From UBA1764 sp045616685 (GTDB lineage Bacteria > Bacillota > Clostridia > Peptostreptococcales > Anaerovoracaceae): a stretch of DNA of 64,000 nucleotides. The translations under genes were made by a program, and so were the position numbers. The DNA is taken from assembly GCA_045616685.1 (NCBI GenBank), contig JAZLHF010000003.1, positions 1 through 64,000 on the forward strand, written 5' to 3'. Below, piece by piece: positions 1 through 8,130 of this stretch (position 1 is the first letter of the stretch; every line of letters starts with the position of its first letter). The notes beneath the pieces were generated by a model. That model made no database searches. It saw only the letters and a list, made by a program, of their open reading frames with translations, and was not told the origin of the DNA.

Positions 1-564
1 ACATCACTTCCTGTAATGTTTGCAGAAAAGAGAGGCTTAAGTTATTCCATCACTGCAAGTGGTAAAGATCCATTTTCAAATTACAGAGGTGAAGATGTTT
101 TGATTATTGATGATATCAGACCTGACAGTCCATTTACTTTCCCTGAATTGCTTAAACTTCTTGATCCTCATTTCTTAACCCCAGTGCATGCTAGGTACAG
201 GAATAAAGTTATTTATTCTTCGTACATATTTCTTGCGAACCCATATCCTCCAAATCAATTTTATAAGATGATGCCCGATAAAGGGTTTGATGATCCAGGG
301 CAGCTATACCGTCGTATTACAGCTGTATGGGAACTTACAACAGATCGAATTATTTTTTATAAATACAATGACAAAGAGAAAACCTTTTTATCAACCGGGT
401 ATGCTCCGAATCCTGTTTTAAGTAGGGTAAAGGAATTACCAGAAGAATACTTAACCCCAGCTAATGAAATACTATATTCAATGATTCCTGATGAGACGAA
501 GCATCTTTCTTCAGATAGTATTTCGGGATTTACCCCTGTTGATGATGACGAGATAGATTTTTAG
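1..564 (+). CDS. Rep-type replication initiator, helicase part (5' truncated by window edge)
   Basis: The frame is open from base 1, so the N-terminal part lies outside the window; 187 residues remain. The visible part resembles the superfamily-3 helicase half of Rep proteins from Firmicutes plasmids and integrative elements: a hydrophobic strand ending in paired acids (LIIDDIR, Walker-B-like), a strand ending in Asn (YIFLANP, sensor-like), then QLYRRI, a plausible arginine finger. In that family an N-terminal nickase domain precedes the helicase; here it cannot be seen. The excisionase starts 16 bases downstream and the integrase follows, so this is the replication gene of an integrated mobile element rather than a chromosomal gene. 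The Rep family is a motif-based call. Confidence 0.6.
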   Translation, partial: TSLPVMFAEKRGLSYSITASGKDPFSNYRGEDVLIIDDIRPDSPFTFPELLKLLDPHFLTPVHARYRNKVIYSSYIFLANPYPPNQFYKMMPDKGFDDPGQLYRRITAVWELTTDRIIFYKYNDKEKTFLSTGYAPNPVLSRVKELPEEYLTPANEILYSMIPDETKHLSSDSISGFTPVDDDEIDF

Positions 565-580
565 AGAGGAAGTGAACGAT

Positions 581-775
581 ATGATGGATATTCCATTATG
601 GGAAAAAGCGTTGCTAACTCTTGAAGAAGCTGCCGCTTTAACCGGAGTTGGCATTAATAAACTTCGAATTCTAAGCGATTCAAAAGATTGTGATTTTGTT
701 GTTTGGAATGGTCGAAAAAGATTACTGAAAAGAACTAAACTAATCACTTATTTAGAGGAATGCTATTCAATTTAG
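581..775 (+). CDS. xis: Excisionase (Tn916 Xis-like)
   Basis: Small basic DNA-binding protein of 64 residues. The N-terminal pattern (DIPLWEKALLTLEEAAALTG, then INKLR and NGRKRLLKR) is that of Tn916-type excisionases, which bend DNA at attachment sites and steer the integrase toward excision. Tn916 Xis is of similar size (about 67 residues). I start at ATG 581 because AGAGGAAG lies 8-10 bases upstream; an in-frame GTG at 572 would overlap that ribosome binding site. It sits between the rep fragment and the integrase, the usual place for an element recombination module. Confidence 0.85.
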   Translation: MMDIPLWEKALLTLEEAAALTGVGINKLRILSDSKDCDFVVWNGRKRLLKRTKLITYLEECYSI

Positions 776-856
776 TAAACCGTATTATTGAGAAAAGGTC
801 TCTTTATGGTATAATATTTCCAATGAAGTGACCTTTTCTTTGGGAAGGATTTCTTT

Positions 857-2161
857 ATGGAGAAAAGGTTTGATAAGGACAGAATTGTCCTGAAAACAGG
901 CGAAGTACAATGCAATAATAGAGACCTGTATAAATATCGATGGACTGATTCGGATGGCAAGAGGCATACAATATATGCAAGTACCTTAAAGGATCTTCGT
1001 GCTCAGGAAGAAAAGATTGCTCTTGATCGTCTGGAAGGCATAGCTTCGGATGGTATGTACAAAAGCTTGAATGACATGTTTGATCTTTGGTGTGAGTTAA
1101 AGCGAGGACTAAAGAGAAACACTTTTGCAAATTACAAGTATATGTACAACACTTATGTGAAGCCTTCTAAGTTTGGACATATGACAATTTCAAAAATTCG
1201 AAAAAGTGATGTCAAAACTTTTTATAATCGTCTAAAGGATGAAAACCATTTGAAGAATTCAACTATCGATGGAATCCATACAGTTGTGCATCAAGTTTTG
1301 CAGCTTGCTGTTGAAGATGATTTTTTAAGAAATAACCCCTCTGATAATGTACTCAGGGAATTTAAGAGAGCACATAATTGTGATTCTGAAAGACGAATGG
1401 CATTGACTGCTCCGGAAGAAAAATTATTCTTAGATTATCTTAAGAACACTCCACAAGTTAGGCATTGGTATCCCATCTTTCTTGTAATGGTGAAAACCGG
1501 AATGCGTGTTGGAGAAGCTACAGGACTTCGTTGGCAAGACATCAATCTTGAAGAAGGAATAATTGATGTTAATCACACATTAGTCTATTATGCGCATGAG
1601 CTTAAAAACGGTTGCTATTTTGCAGTTAACTCTACAAAGACTGTTGCTGGTACCAGAAAGGTCCCTATGTCTAAGGAAGTTAAGGACGCTTTTATCGAAG
1701 AACGTGAATTTCAAAAGCAAGTTGGGCTAAAATGCAAATCGACCGTTGATGGCTATACTGACTTCATTTTTATCAATCGCTTTGGCGAATGCCAACATAA
1801 TGGAACTTTGAATAAAGCTCTAGTAAGAATTATTAGGGATTGCAACGATGCAGTGCTTGATAAAGGCGAGGATAATCCTGTTTTGCTTCCACACTTTAGT
1901 TGCCACAGTTTGCGCCATACATTCACAACTCGCATGGTTGAAGCTGGACTGAACCCAAAATTTATTCAGGATGTGCTTGGGCATGCAGATATTACGACTA
2001 CTCTTAATATCTATGCTGATTGTACTAAGCAACTTAAAACTGAATCTATGAAGCAGCTGGAAGCATATTATTCATCAGTAGATCTTGTAGACCATGTAGA
2101 CCAATTTGTAGACCAACAGGCACAAGATTTATGTAGAATTGTAAAGAGTAGTGTGAATTAA
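857..2161 (+). CDS. int: Tyrosine recombinase / integrase (Tn916 family)
   Basis: Site-specific recombinase of 434 residues that integrates and excises the element. Order: N-terminal arm-binding domain (about 1-60), SAM-like core-binding domain (about 70-165), catalytic domain (about 185-395). Catalytic residues are visible: R217 (TGMRVGEATGLRW), H350 and R353 (CHSLRHTF), H376 (LGHADI) and nucleophile Y386 (TTLNIYAD). The protein looks complete and active. The C-terminal tail (VDHVDQFVDQ) is encoded by three near-identical DNA repeats (see 2087-2116). It follows xis by 81 bases and is the last gene of the element; a 76-base repeat that may be the attachment site starts 137 bases after its stop. 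Confidence 0.95.
   Translation: MEKRFDKDRIVLKTGEVQCNNRDLYKYRWTDSDGKRHTIYASTLKDLRAQEEKIALDRLEGIASDGMYKSLNDMFDLWCELKRGLKRNTFANYKYMYNTYVKPSKFGHMTISKIRKSDVKTFYNRLKDENHLKNSTIDGIHTVVHQVLQLAVEDDFLRNNPSDNVLREFKRAHNCDSERRMALTAPEEKLFLDYLKNTPQVRHWYPIFLVMVKTGMRVGEATGLRWQDINLEEGIIDVNHTLVYYAHELKNGCYFAVNSTKTVAGTRKVPMSKEVKDAFIEEREFQKQVGLKCKSTVDGYTDFIFINRFGECQHNGTLNKALVRIIRDCNDAVLDKGEDNPVLLPHFSCHSLRHTFTTRMVEAGLNPKFIQDVLGHADITTTLNIYADCTKQLKTESMKQLEAYYSSVDLVDHVDQFVDQQAQDLCRIVKSSVN
2087..2116 (+). repeat. Triple GTAGACCA repeat at the 3' end of int
   Basis: Three copies of GTAGACCA at 2087, 2096 and 2108 (steps of 9 and 12 bases). They encode the integrase tail. The same GTnnnCCA triple with 9/11-12 spacing recurs at 2317-2345, 12432-12461 and 12543-12571, each time close to the 76-base repeat, so these may be integrase-binding sites. 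Confidence 0.7.
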
Positions 2162-2274
2162 TAGTTTAAGATTGGTATACAAATAAAGGATTGCAAAGAT
2201 TTATGAAGATAAACATTATTGAAACGGAGCAAATCCCCACAATGAAGCCGGAAGTATAGGCTGAAACGGTACTT

Positions 2275-2290
2275 GCTTGAAATTTCAAGC
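2275..2290. repeat. 16-base perfect palindrome near the element end
   Basis: GCTTGAAATTTCAAGC is perfectly self-complementary. It lies between int and the 76-base repeat, in a 256-base stretch without genes. It could be a protein-binding site for recombination; no function can be assigned from sequence. Confidence 0.5.
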
Positions 2291-2298
2291 TTGGCTAA

Positions 2299-2374
2299 CG
2301 CAAATCTCATAATTTCGTGCACCATGTGCACCAGTTGTGCACCCAAATATGTTGTATGATTGAAAGCGGTGTTT
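2299..2374 (+). repeat. 76-base direct repeat, copy 1 (candidate attachment site)
   Basis: Begins CGCAAATCTCATAA and ends GATTGAAAGCGGTGTTT. It matches 12525-12600 in the same orientation with 3 mismatches in 76. It lies just past int, where the right attachment site of a Tn916-type element is expected, and contains the GTGCACCA triple at 2317-2345. A terminator follows at once. Confidence 0.7.
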
Positions 2375-2380
2375 AAAAAA

Positions 2381-2420
2381 ACAAGGATTCAATTCTCTTT
2401 GAACTGAACCTTTGTTTTTA
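2381..2420. terminator. Bidirectional intrinsic terminator
   Basis: Inverted repeat AACAAGGATTCAATTC ... GAACTGAACCTTTGTT, flanked by A-run and T-run, so it can stop transcription on both strands. It serves the minus-strand toxin-antitoxin operon ending at 2418 and any readthrough from int. Confidence 0.75.
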
Positions 2421-2696
2421 TTTTTTGAATATATCAGAATGTGTACCCGTATCAACACAAGTAAGAATAAGTATCTCTTTTTCGATAAGATAGATTAATA
2501 TCCAATCAGGTTGAATATGACATTCATTAAAACCTTTATAATTTCCTGTTAATGAATGATTCTTATATTTGATATCAAGCTCTTGCCCCTGCATTAATTG
2601 ATTAATAACATCGTCAAGTAGACTTATATCATAGCCACGCTTTTGCATCAGCTTGTAGCTCTTTTTAAATGATTTAGTGAATTTAACTTGATACAT
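2418..2696 (-). CDS. YafQ/RelE-family mRNA interferase toxin
   Basis: Toxin of 92 residues, the normal size. RelE/YafQ toxins cleave mRNA on the ribosome. Family features seen: basic N-terminus (FTKSFKKSYKLM), central LTGNYKG-ECHIQPDWILIY, and the C-terminal TGTHSDIF with the conserved His-Ser-Asp. It is second in a two-gene operon; its start overlaps the antitoxin stop by one base, giving translational coupling. Together with the RelB/DinJ-type protein it forms a type II toxin-antitoxin module that may stabilise the accessory region. Confidence 0.9.
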   Translation of the reverse strand: MYQVKFTKSFKKSYKLMQKRGYDISLLDDVINQLMQGQELDIKYKNHSLTGNYKGFNECHIQPDWILIYLIEKEILILTCVDTGTHSDIFKK

Positions 2697-2968
2697 TATT
2701 CTTCAAGAGCCGCTTTTAATTCTTCCATAGTTGAATATGCTTTTGCGTTTGTGTCTTTTGATATTTCTTGTGCTTCTTTCATAGCTGATAAAGTTTTTTC
2801 GCTATACTGAGGAATTTCAACAGCAAAAGGAAGTCCTCCACGAATTATACATTGGCGAAGGAACATATTTACTGCCCCAGACATATCTAAACCAAGCTTA
2901 TCAAATAAAGAGCAAGCTTCTTTTTTTACATCTGCATCTATTCTGATTTGAGTTGGAGCTGTTGCCAT
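2696..2968 (-). CDS. RelB/DinJ-family antitoxin
   Basis: Antitoxin of 90 residues. The N-terminal half (TQIRIDADVKKEACSLFDKL then MSGAVNMFLRQ) is the ribbon-helix-helix DNA-binding motif of DinJ/RelB; the C-terminal half would wrap and block the toxin. A good ribosome binding site (AAAGGA) lies 8 bases before the ATG. Upstream is a near-consensus promoter with a palindromic operator, so autorepression is very likely. It overlaps the downstream toxin by one base. Confidence 0.9.
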   Translation of the reverse strand: MATAPTQIRIDADVKKEACSLFDKLGLDMSGAVNMFLRQCIIRGGLPFAVEIPQYSEKTLSAMKEAQEISKDTNAKAYSTMEELKAALEE

Positions 2969-2996
2969 AGTTTTTATCCTTTCTAATCACATTTAC

Positions 2997-3025
2997 ATTG
3001 TAAACTGTTTGGTTTACATTGTCAA
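2997..3025 (-). promoter_or_regulatory. Toxin-antitoxin promoter with embedded operator
   Basis: Read on the minus strand: -35 TTGACA (3025-3020), 17-base spacer, -10 TACAAT (3002-2997). Inside lies the inverted repeat TGTAAAC-N6-GTTTACA (2999-3018), covering the spacer and the -10. A ribbon-helix-helix antitoxin bound there would block RNA polymerase, the usual autoregulation of such modules. Confidence 0.8.
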
Positions 3026-3060
3026 CAACAGAATAAAATTATCCCTTATAAGCAGTATTC

Positions 3061-3087
3061 TTCGTGCAGGCCGTAAGGCGGGCACGA
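3061..3087. repeat. Hairpin in intergenic region
   Basis: TTCGTGC ... GCACGAA forms a 7-bp stem, with a smaller GCC-GTAA-GGC hairpin inside. No T-run follows on either strand, so it is not a standard terminator. Function unknown. Confidence 0.4.
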
Positions 3088-3188
3088 AATATATATTTTG
3101 TGTTAATTTGAAGTAAAATAGTAAGAATTACACAATATATGATAAAATAGAAAGGATAAAATTTAAAATATTTAAATGAGGTTTAAAA

Positions 3189-4139
3189 ATGAAAAGATTC
3201 TTTAGTGTTGTTTTGACAATTATTATGGCAATGTCACTTTGCGTTCCGGCATTTGCGGTTGAAAGAGATCCGAAAACAGATGAACTGTACGAAACATTTA
3301 CATTTGATTTCGATTTGGCAGGCTGGCAGATTACAACTGTTGAAACGGAGAATTTCATGCTGGAGACATGCGTTCCCGCGTGGACGGCAGTTTGCGGCGG
3401 AGATGAGAATTACTATACTAATATTTGGGTAAAAGAGGGCAAGAAAGCCACTATTACACGAATTGAGGCCCGCGTTTTGGGTTACGAGTATCAATATGCA
3501 GGTGTAGGAGTAACAGCAGGAACTAAGAGAGAAAATACAAATGTTAAAAAGGGGACATGGGTTCATGTCGATGATATTAACAGCAGTGAATTTTCTTTTA
3601 ACGGAGGCACCGGACACTCAGAGTTTGACATAATCAAAGTTTACTATACATGCGATGAGCATTATTGGGGAAATGATGGCTATTGCGAACTGTGTGGTGC
3701 GTTTATATGTGACACAGACGGACATACATGGAAAGATGATGGATATTGTAAGTATTGCGGTGTATTTAAATGTGATGTGACAGGTGAGCATACATGGGAT
3801 GACAACGGACATTGCGAGTACTGTGAAAAATTCTTGTGTGATGAAACCGGCGAACACATGTGGAAAGATAATGGACACTGTCAATACTGTGATGTTCTTA
3901 AATGCGATGTAACTGGTGGGCACGACCATATAACTGAAACAAAGATTCCTGCCTATATTGTTAAAAACACTTGTGATTATTGCGGAGAAACGATTTCCGA
4001 AGAGGTTGTTGAAGCGAATAATAATACAGCTTCAATCTTTGGAGATGGTAATGTACTGATTATTTCCAGTATAATTTGTATTTTACTAGGCCTTGGTGGT
4101 GGTTACTTTATAGGAAGAGGAAAGAAGAAAGAAAATTAG
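3189..4139 (+). CDS. Secreted, membrane-anchored protein with Cys/His repeats
   Basis: Unrecognised protein of 316 residues. It has a signal peptide (about 1-23, ending PAFA), a beta-rich domain of about 130 residues, then four tandem repeats of about 25 residues with the pattern H-x-W-x-D-x-G-x-C-x-x-C and a further Cys in (F/L)xCD. A fifth, looser CxxC pair (CDYCGE) follows. A C-terminal transmembrane segment (about 285-308) ends in RGKKKEN, so the bulk is outside the cell. The paired Cys and His suggest metal-binding knuckles or disulphide-locked repeats. A broken relative of its C-terminal anchor lies at 7586-7765. It ends at a terminator shared with the convergent PrsW-like gene. Confidence 0.8.
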   Translation: MKRFFSVVLTIIMAMSLCVPAFAVERDPKTDELYETFTFDFDLAGWQITTVETENFMLETCVPAWTAVCGGDENYYTNIWVKEGKKATITRIEARVLGYEYQYAGVGVTAGTKRENTNVKKGTWVHVDDINSSEFSFNGGTGHSEFDIIKVYYTCDEHYWGNDGYCELCGAFICDTDGHTWKDDGYCKYCGVFKCDVTGEHTWDDNGHCEYCEKFLCDETGEHMWKDNGHCQYCDVLKCDVTGGHDHITETKIPAYIVKNTCDYCGETISEEVVEANNNTASIFGDGNVLIISSIICILLGLGGGYFIGRGKKKEN

Positions 4140-4201
4140 TACGAAAAGAGTTTAAAAAAACATAATGCTACTGTATAACATTTAATACATAATTCGGCAT
4201 T

Positions 4202-4231
4202 AAAGAAGGCTCAAGATTGAGCCTTCTTTCT
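4202..4231. terminator. Bidirectional intrinsic terminator
   Basis: GAAGGCTCAA-GA-TTGAGCCTTC with A-run before and T-rich tract after. It separates the plus-strand repeat protein from the minus-strand PrsW-like gene; the stem overlaps the end of the latter. Confidence 0.85.
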
Positions 4232-4849
4232 TCGTTTAATTATGATGATTGTTATTGGTATAAAGACGAGACTTGGAAGTAGTAATCCAAAAAACAAGAA
4301 TTTATCAGATTGAACAAGCATATTGTAAATCCCATGAAAAACCATTGCTCCAATTAGCATTGCGTATGTTCCTGTAATGAAAGTCTTTTTTCTAACTTTG
4401 CAAAGCGATATGCCATAAGAGACTATTAAGGATGTTGTTGCGTGCAGCATAGCAGCTCCGAGGCCTCTTGAAAAGGCTTGGGAAAAGCTTATTGCACCTG
4501 AAGCACTTATCAGTATATATACGTTTTCGATTGTGGCAAATCCAAGCCCTAGCATAAGAGAGCATTCCAGAAGACTTTGTCTATCAATTTCAAAGCCGAA
4601 TGCCAAAAGTATAATAGGAATTGTTTTGACAATTTCTTCAACAACCGGCGTAACCGAAGTTGTTAATGTATAAGTATCAAGCTGTGTTATTGATCTAAGC
4701 AGTCCATTTATTTGCCCTGCAAACATACACATGAAAATTCCTGCCAGGAAAAATACTATAAGTTTTCTTGCTTTGCCCTCAAGAACGAAAAGAGCCATCG
4801 CAAGAGGAATAAAAAGACATACAAAGATATTAAGCATCAAGCTTTCCAT
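4211..4849 (-). CDS. PrsW-family intramembrane protease
   Basis: Integral membrane protein of 212 residues with several hydrophobic helices. Signature motifs are visible in order: PVVEEIVKTIP (paired catalytic glutamates), GLGFATIENVYI, RGLGAAMLHATTS and VFHGIYN. PrsW in B. subtilis performs site-1 cleavage of the anti-sigma factor RsiW; other members remain uncharacterised. No anti-sigma substrate gene is adjacent. Its start overlaps the end of the upstream membrane protein by 13 bases, so the two are probably co-translated and may act together. Confidence 0.8.
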   Translation of the reverse strand: MESLMLNIFVCLFIPLAMALFVLEGKARKLIVFFLAGIFMCMFAGQINGLLRSITQLDTYTLTTSVTPVVEEIVKTIPIILLAFGFEIDRQSLLECSLMLGLGFATIENVYILISASGAISFSQAFSRGLGAAMLHATTSLIVSYGISLCKVRKKTFITGTYAMLIGAMVFHGIYNMLVQSDKFLFFGLLLPSLVFIPITIIIIKRRKKAQS

Positions 4850-5502
4850 TGTCTATGACCCCTTTCTGCTGTAAAAATTATTAGCACAAAAAGAAGTGCA
4901 ATAACAGTTTCACATATTCTTGCTGCATGTATATGTCCCAAAATAGACAAAACATCAGACGCTGTATCAATTGTTATCAGAAGTAAGCAAACTGCATTAA
5001 ATGGTCTAAGTGAATCTACCATAAAGTGCATTGCATCAGGCAAGATAAGATGCTTTAAATGATAATAAGCAGCAAAGAAGAGTGGCAGTTTCGAAATAAC
5101 AGTAAGCAAAACGTATAAAATGCTGTTGTATGTTTTTATGCAATATATAAAAACGAGAATGTAAGTTATTATCAATACTATTGGCATTACGAATGCAGCA
5201 TTTTTCGCTTTTTTACATTGCTTAGAGCTGTCATCTACGAAACTGTCAAATTGTCCATAGTTAGCAGAAAAAAGAAATGCATAGCCAGCTCCGGCACTAA
5301 AGGATGCAAAGCTGGAAGTGTTTTGCCATATGCCCGTGCAGGCATAGCCAACCAGATAGTATAGATTCTTTAAAAAGAAGCATACTACTGCAGAAAATAT
5401 CAGTTTAAAATATAAAGGGCTTTTGTTTATAACAAAGAACTTAAATCCTAATATAATTGCTATTAAATATAAAATTACTTGTAAGACTATTAGATATTCC
5501 AT
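4837..5502 (-). CDS. Multi-pass membrane protein of unknown function
   Basis: Unrecognised protein of 221 residues with about six or seven hydrophobic segments and short polar loops, one of them holding a Ser/Cys/Lys-rich stretch (DDSSKQCKKAKN). No catalytic motif stands out. It is the first gene of a two-gene minus-strand operon with the PrsW-like protease (13-base overlap), so a partner or regulator of the protease is possible. The preceding 268 bases (5503-5770) hold no gene and nothing I can identify. Confidence 0.7.
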   Translation of the reverse strand: MEYLIVLQVILYLIAIILGFKFFVINKSPLYFKLIFSAVVCFFLKNLYYLVGYACTGIWQNTSSFASFSAGAGYAFLFSANYGQFDSFVDDSSKQCKKAKNAAFVMPIVLIITYILVFIYCIKTYNSILYVLLTVISKLPLFFAAYYHLKHLILPDAMHFMVDSLRPFNAVCLLLITIDTASDVLSILGHIHAARICETVIALLFVLIIFTAERGHRQWKA

Positions 5503-5770
5503 ATTTATAATTTTACTATTTTCAATGGTAAACGTAAAGAATAGCGAACAGGACCGCGTAAATTTACTGTAGGAAAAAATTAAAAAAATCCCGTTTTCCG
5601 GTGTTAGAAGTTAAAAAACATTAATATAGTTCCACTTTACTCTGTTTTAACATTTAAGGCATGTTCCAAAAGCCTTCCTTATATACTTGATAGCATTAAA
5701 AGAATTCACAGCGTTAGGATATATGAATTTACAGCGTGGTAATATTACATTTTGCATTGTAGTATACTTG

Positions 5771-7525
5771 TTATTTTACTGCTTGATATACAAAGCAGAT
5801 TGCCATAGCTCTTGTGCAAGTGCTATCTAGTGGATAAGATTCATCATAGCTTAAAGTTTTTCCGCTATACTTTTCAACTAATTCGATTGCATCTCCTCTT
5901 GTAAGCGTTGCATTCAAATCATATTCATCAGTGATTTCAATTTCGAGGGCTCTGCTTAAAAATGCTAATAGTGTGCCAATTGTTGCAGTTTTATTTGGCG
6001 CAAAATGATTGGCATCAACTCCACTTGTAATGCCTTTATCAAGGGCCCATTCTACGGCTTTGTAGTAATAGTCTCCCCATTTTACATCTTTAAGTAAATA
6101 GTGAGTAGGGATTACAAGTTTGTCCATGCACAGCTCTGGGTAAACAACAGCCGAGGTTATGTTGTGTAGCCATGTTGTTCCGCTAGCTCTTCTGACGGTT
6201 AAAGGTGTAAGCAGTACTGAATAAGCATTATAGACATTTAGTTCTCCTTCACTGTCTGAAAGCATAGCAGTATTGCTGATTACGTACGGAGTAGTTTTAT
6301 CTATACCGACGTACATCATTGCGTGCCCTGGGAAATATAAACCACTTCCTGCAGGTAGTTGCTTAATCACCTGGAGTTTTTCATCATCGCTCATGTATGA
6401 AATATCAACAACGGTTCCCGGTGTTGTTTGCTGCCAGGTAGTGTTTCTTTGAATATTAAGGCCAAAGCATCTGTAGATATTTCTAATATATCCTGAGCAG
6501 TCTGTTGCTCCAATCATGTTGCCCCATCCATAAGTATCACCAAGGCTTGCGAATGCAAGCTTCATGATATTTTCTTGCGTCATTGGCATAAAGCCAATTG
6601 ATATTCCGTTATTCTGGGCAATAAGTGCGATTTCGCGAACTAGTTTGCCATCGTTTCCGCGTGTTGGGATATATACTACATGGTTGTACCATGTTCCGCG
6701 ACTTGCTACAGAACTTGGGATTAAATCTTGTGGAACAAGCTGCAAGATAGTTCCTTGCTTGAGTGAAAGTCCTGATATATCCTTTGCGAATATTGATTGC
6801 TCAAGTGTAAAGCAGTCATCAGTTACAACTAAAATGTTTTTTTCACTTGCACTAAACTTCCAATAAGAAACCCAGTCTTCTTTACTGTCTACAAGTGCAA
6901 GATCTTTTGCGTTAACCCATCCACTGCAATTGTTCGTAAAACCATAATAGAATGTTTCGCCTTTAAATGTACATTTCTGCTTAATGAGAAAAGCTTCTCC
7001 GATTAAAAGCGAAGAAATTTGATTTTCATAATCGGTGTCTGTTAATGAGTAGAAAAGTATATCTGGAGTAGGAATATTAAGTAAAGCGGCTAGGTGAACT
7101 GCTATTGCATATTGATAATTCTGCTGTGATGATGAATAGCCAGTAGATACAATTGCTTTGTTAACAGAGTTATAATAGCTTGCTTTATCTATTCTTTGTC
7201 CGTTGATATATACATCTTTTGCAGGAGCTTCATAATTCGCTAGAGTTTTTTTGTATGCGTAAGCATCATATGTATCAGGGAACTGATCAAGTGCGTATAG
7301 ATATGTTCCTTTTCCATCGATTCCTGTTTGATTTAATTTGTCTATTTCATCGGCAGTCATTAGGAGTGTATGGTTTTTGTAAGCAGTTTTGTTATTCCAA
7401 AATTCCGGATTGGTCATTTGATCGTTAACTGCTGTAGGTTTTCCGCCATTTGCTGCGAAGCTTTGAGCAGGGATGATCCCTAATAGAAGAATCAGAGACA
7501 AACAAATACAAATAACTCGTTTCAT
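5771..7525 (-). CDS. SLH-anchored NlpC/P60 cell-wall peptidase
   Basis: Secreted protein of 584 residues. Signal peptide about 1-24 (ends QSFA). The middle region matches SH3-type N-terminal domains of NlpC/P60 enzymes; the catalytic domain carries the nucleophile Cys in GATDCSGYIRNIYR and the His in FPGHAMMYVG. The C-terminus holds S-layer homology motifs (DVKWGDYYYKAVEWALDKGI and a weaker LTRGDAIELV), which bind secondary cell-wall polymer. NlpC/P60 enzymes cleave peptide stems of peptidoglycan, so a wall-remodelling role is expected. It is monocistronic. Confidence 0.85.
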   Translation of the reverse strand: MKRVICICLSLILLLGIIPAQSFAANGGKPTAVNDQMTNPEFWNNKTAYKNHTLLMTADEIDKLNQTGIDGKGTYLYALDQFPDTYDAYAYKKTLANYEAPAKDVYINGQRIDKASYYNSVNKAIVSTGYSSSQQNYQYAIAVHLAALLNIPTPDILFYSLTDTDYENQISSLLIGEAFLIKQKCTFKGETFYYGFTNNCSGWVNAKDLALVDSKEDWVSYWKFSASEKNILVVTDDCFTLEQSIFAKDISGLSLKQGTILQLVPQDLIPSSVASRGTWYNHVVYIPTRGNDGKLVREIALIAQNNGISIGFMPMTQENIMKLAFASLGDTYGWGNMIGATDCSGYIRNIYRCFGLNIQRNTTWQQTTPGTVVDISYMSDDEKLQVIKQLPAGSGLYFPGHAMMYVGIDKTTPYVISNTAMLSDSEGELNVYNAYSVLLTPLTVRRASGTTWLHNITSAVVYPELCMDKLVIPTHYLLKDVKWGDYYYKAVEWALDKGITSGVDANHFAPNKTATIGTLLAFLSRALEIEITDEYDLNATLTRGDAIELVEKYSGKTLSYDESYPLDSTCTRAMAICFVYQAVK

Positions 7526-7585
7526 AGTTTAAAACTCCTTTCGCTTAAAAGATAACATGTACAATTATACTACTTTTATAGCCTA

Positions 7586-7765
7586 GCAGATAATATTGCA
7601 TCAATTTTCGGCGAAGGTAACGTAATAATAATTTCAGCGATAGCATGCATTATCTTTGTCGTCGGTGGTTACTTTATAGGGCGAGGAAAGAAAAAACGCA
7701 GTGCTAATGAAATGGAGAAGGTTCTCTTTGCAGCAGATGCTTTTCTGCGGATGCGATGCTTATAA
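7586..7765 (+). pseudogene. Remnant of a membrane-anchor tail related to the 3189-4139 protein
   Basis: Translating from 7586 gives ADNIASIFGEGNVIIISAIA, then CIIFVVGGYFIGRGKKK, then an unrelated-looking tail to TAA at 7763-7765. This closely matches the C-terminal anchor of the 3189-4139 product (NTASIFGDGNVLIIS...GGYFIGRGKKKEN). There is no start codon, ribosome binding site or ectodomain, so it is the 3' end of a deleted paralogue. It fills most of the 325-base gap between the NlpC/P60 gene and the second toxin-antitoxin module. Confidence 0.8.
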
Positions 7766-7799
7766 GATACTATGACGCTTTTTATGAGCAACTATTTAA

Positions 7800-7837
7800 T
7801 TGTATGTTTAGCATAATTATGATAGAATTATGCTAAA
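7800..7837 (+). promoter_or_regulatory. Promoter and palindromic operator of phd/parE-like module
   Basis: TTGTAT (7800-7805), 17-base spacer, TAGAAT (7823-7828). Across it lies a perfect inverted repeat, TTTAGCATAATT-N7-AATTATGCTAAA (7807-7837). This is the expected autorepression site of the antitoxin that starts at 7851. Confidence 0.8.
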
Positions 7838-7850
7838 GAGGTGACGAAAT

Positions 7851-8129
7851 ATGGCAATAATTAAACCCGTTTCATATTTAAGAAATAATTTTGCAGATGT
7901 TTCTGCAATGGTTCATGAAAATTCGGAGCCAGTATATTTGACCAAAAACGGTTATGGGGATATGGTCGTCATGAGTATTGAAACTTATGAAAAAACTTTA
8001 TATGATGCCGAAGTCTATCTTAAGCTAAAAGAATCGGAACTTGAAATGAAATCAGGTGCTCCATTAAAAACTCATGATGATGTCTTCGGGGATCTTTATT
8101 CACAATATAAAGTTGAAGGAGGCAAATAA
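7851..8129 (+). CDS. Phd/YefM-family antitoxin
   Basis: Antitoxin of 92 residues. The N-terminus (IKPVSYLRNNFADVSAMVHE, then PVYLTKNGYGDMVVMSIETYE) is the Phd/YefM DNA-binding fold; the C-terminal part is the disordered toxin-binding region. AGAGGTGA lies 6 bases before the ATG. The gene follows its operator directly, and the toxin reading frame begins at its stop codon. In the module it both neutralises the toxin and represses the operon. Confidence 0.9.
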   Translation: MAIIKPVSYLRNNFADVSAMVHENSEPVYLTKNGYGDMVVMSIETYEKTLYDAEVYLKLKESELEMKSGAPLKTHDDVFGDLYSQYKVEGGK

Positions 8130-8130
8130 G

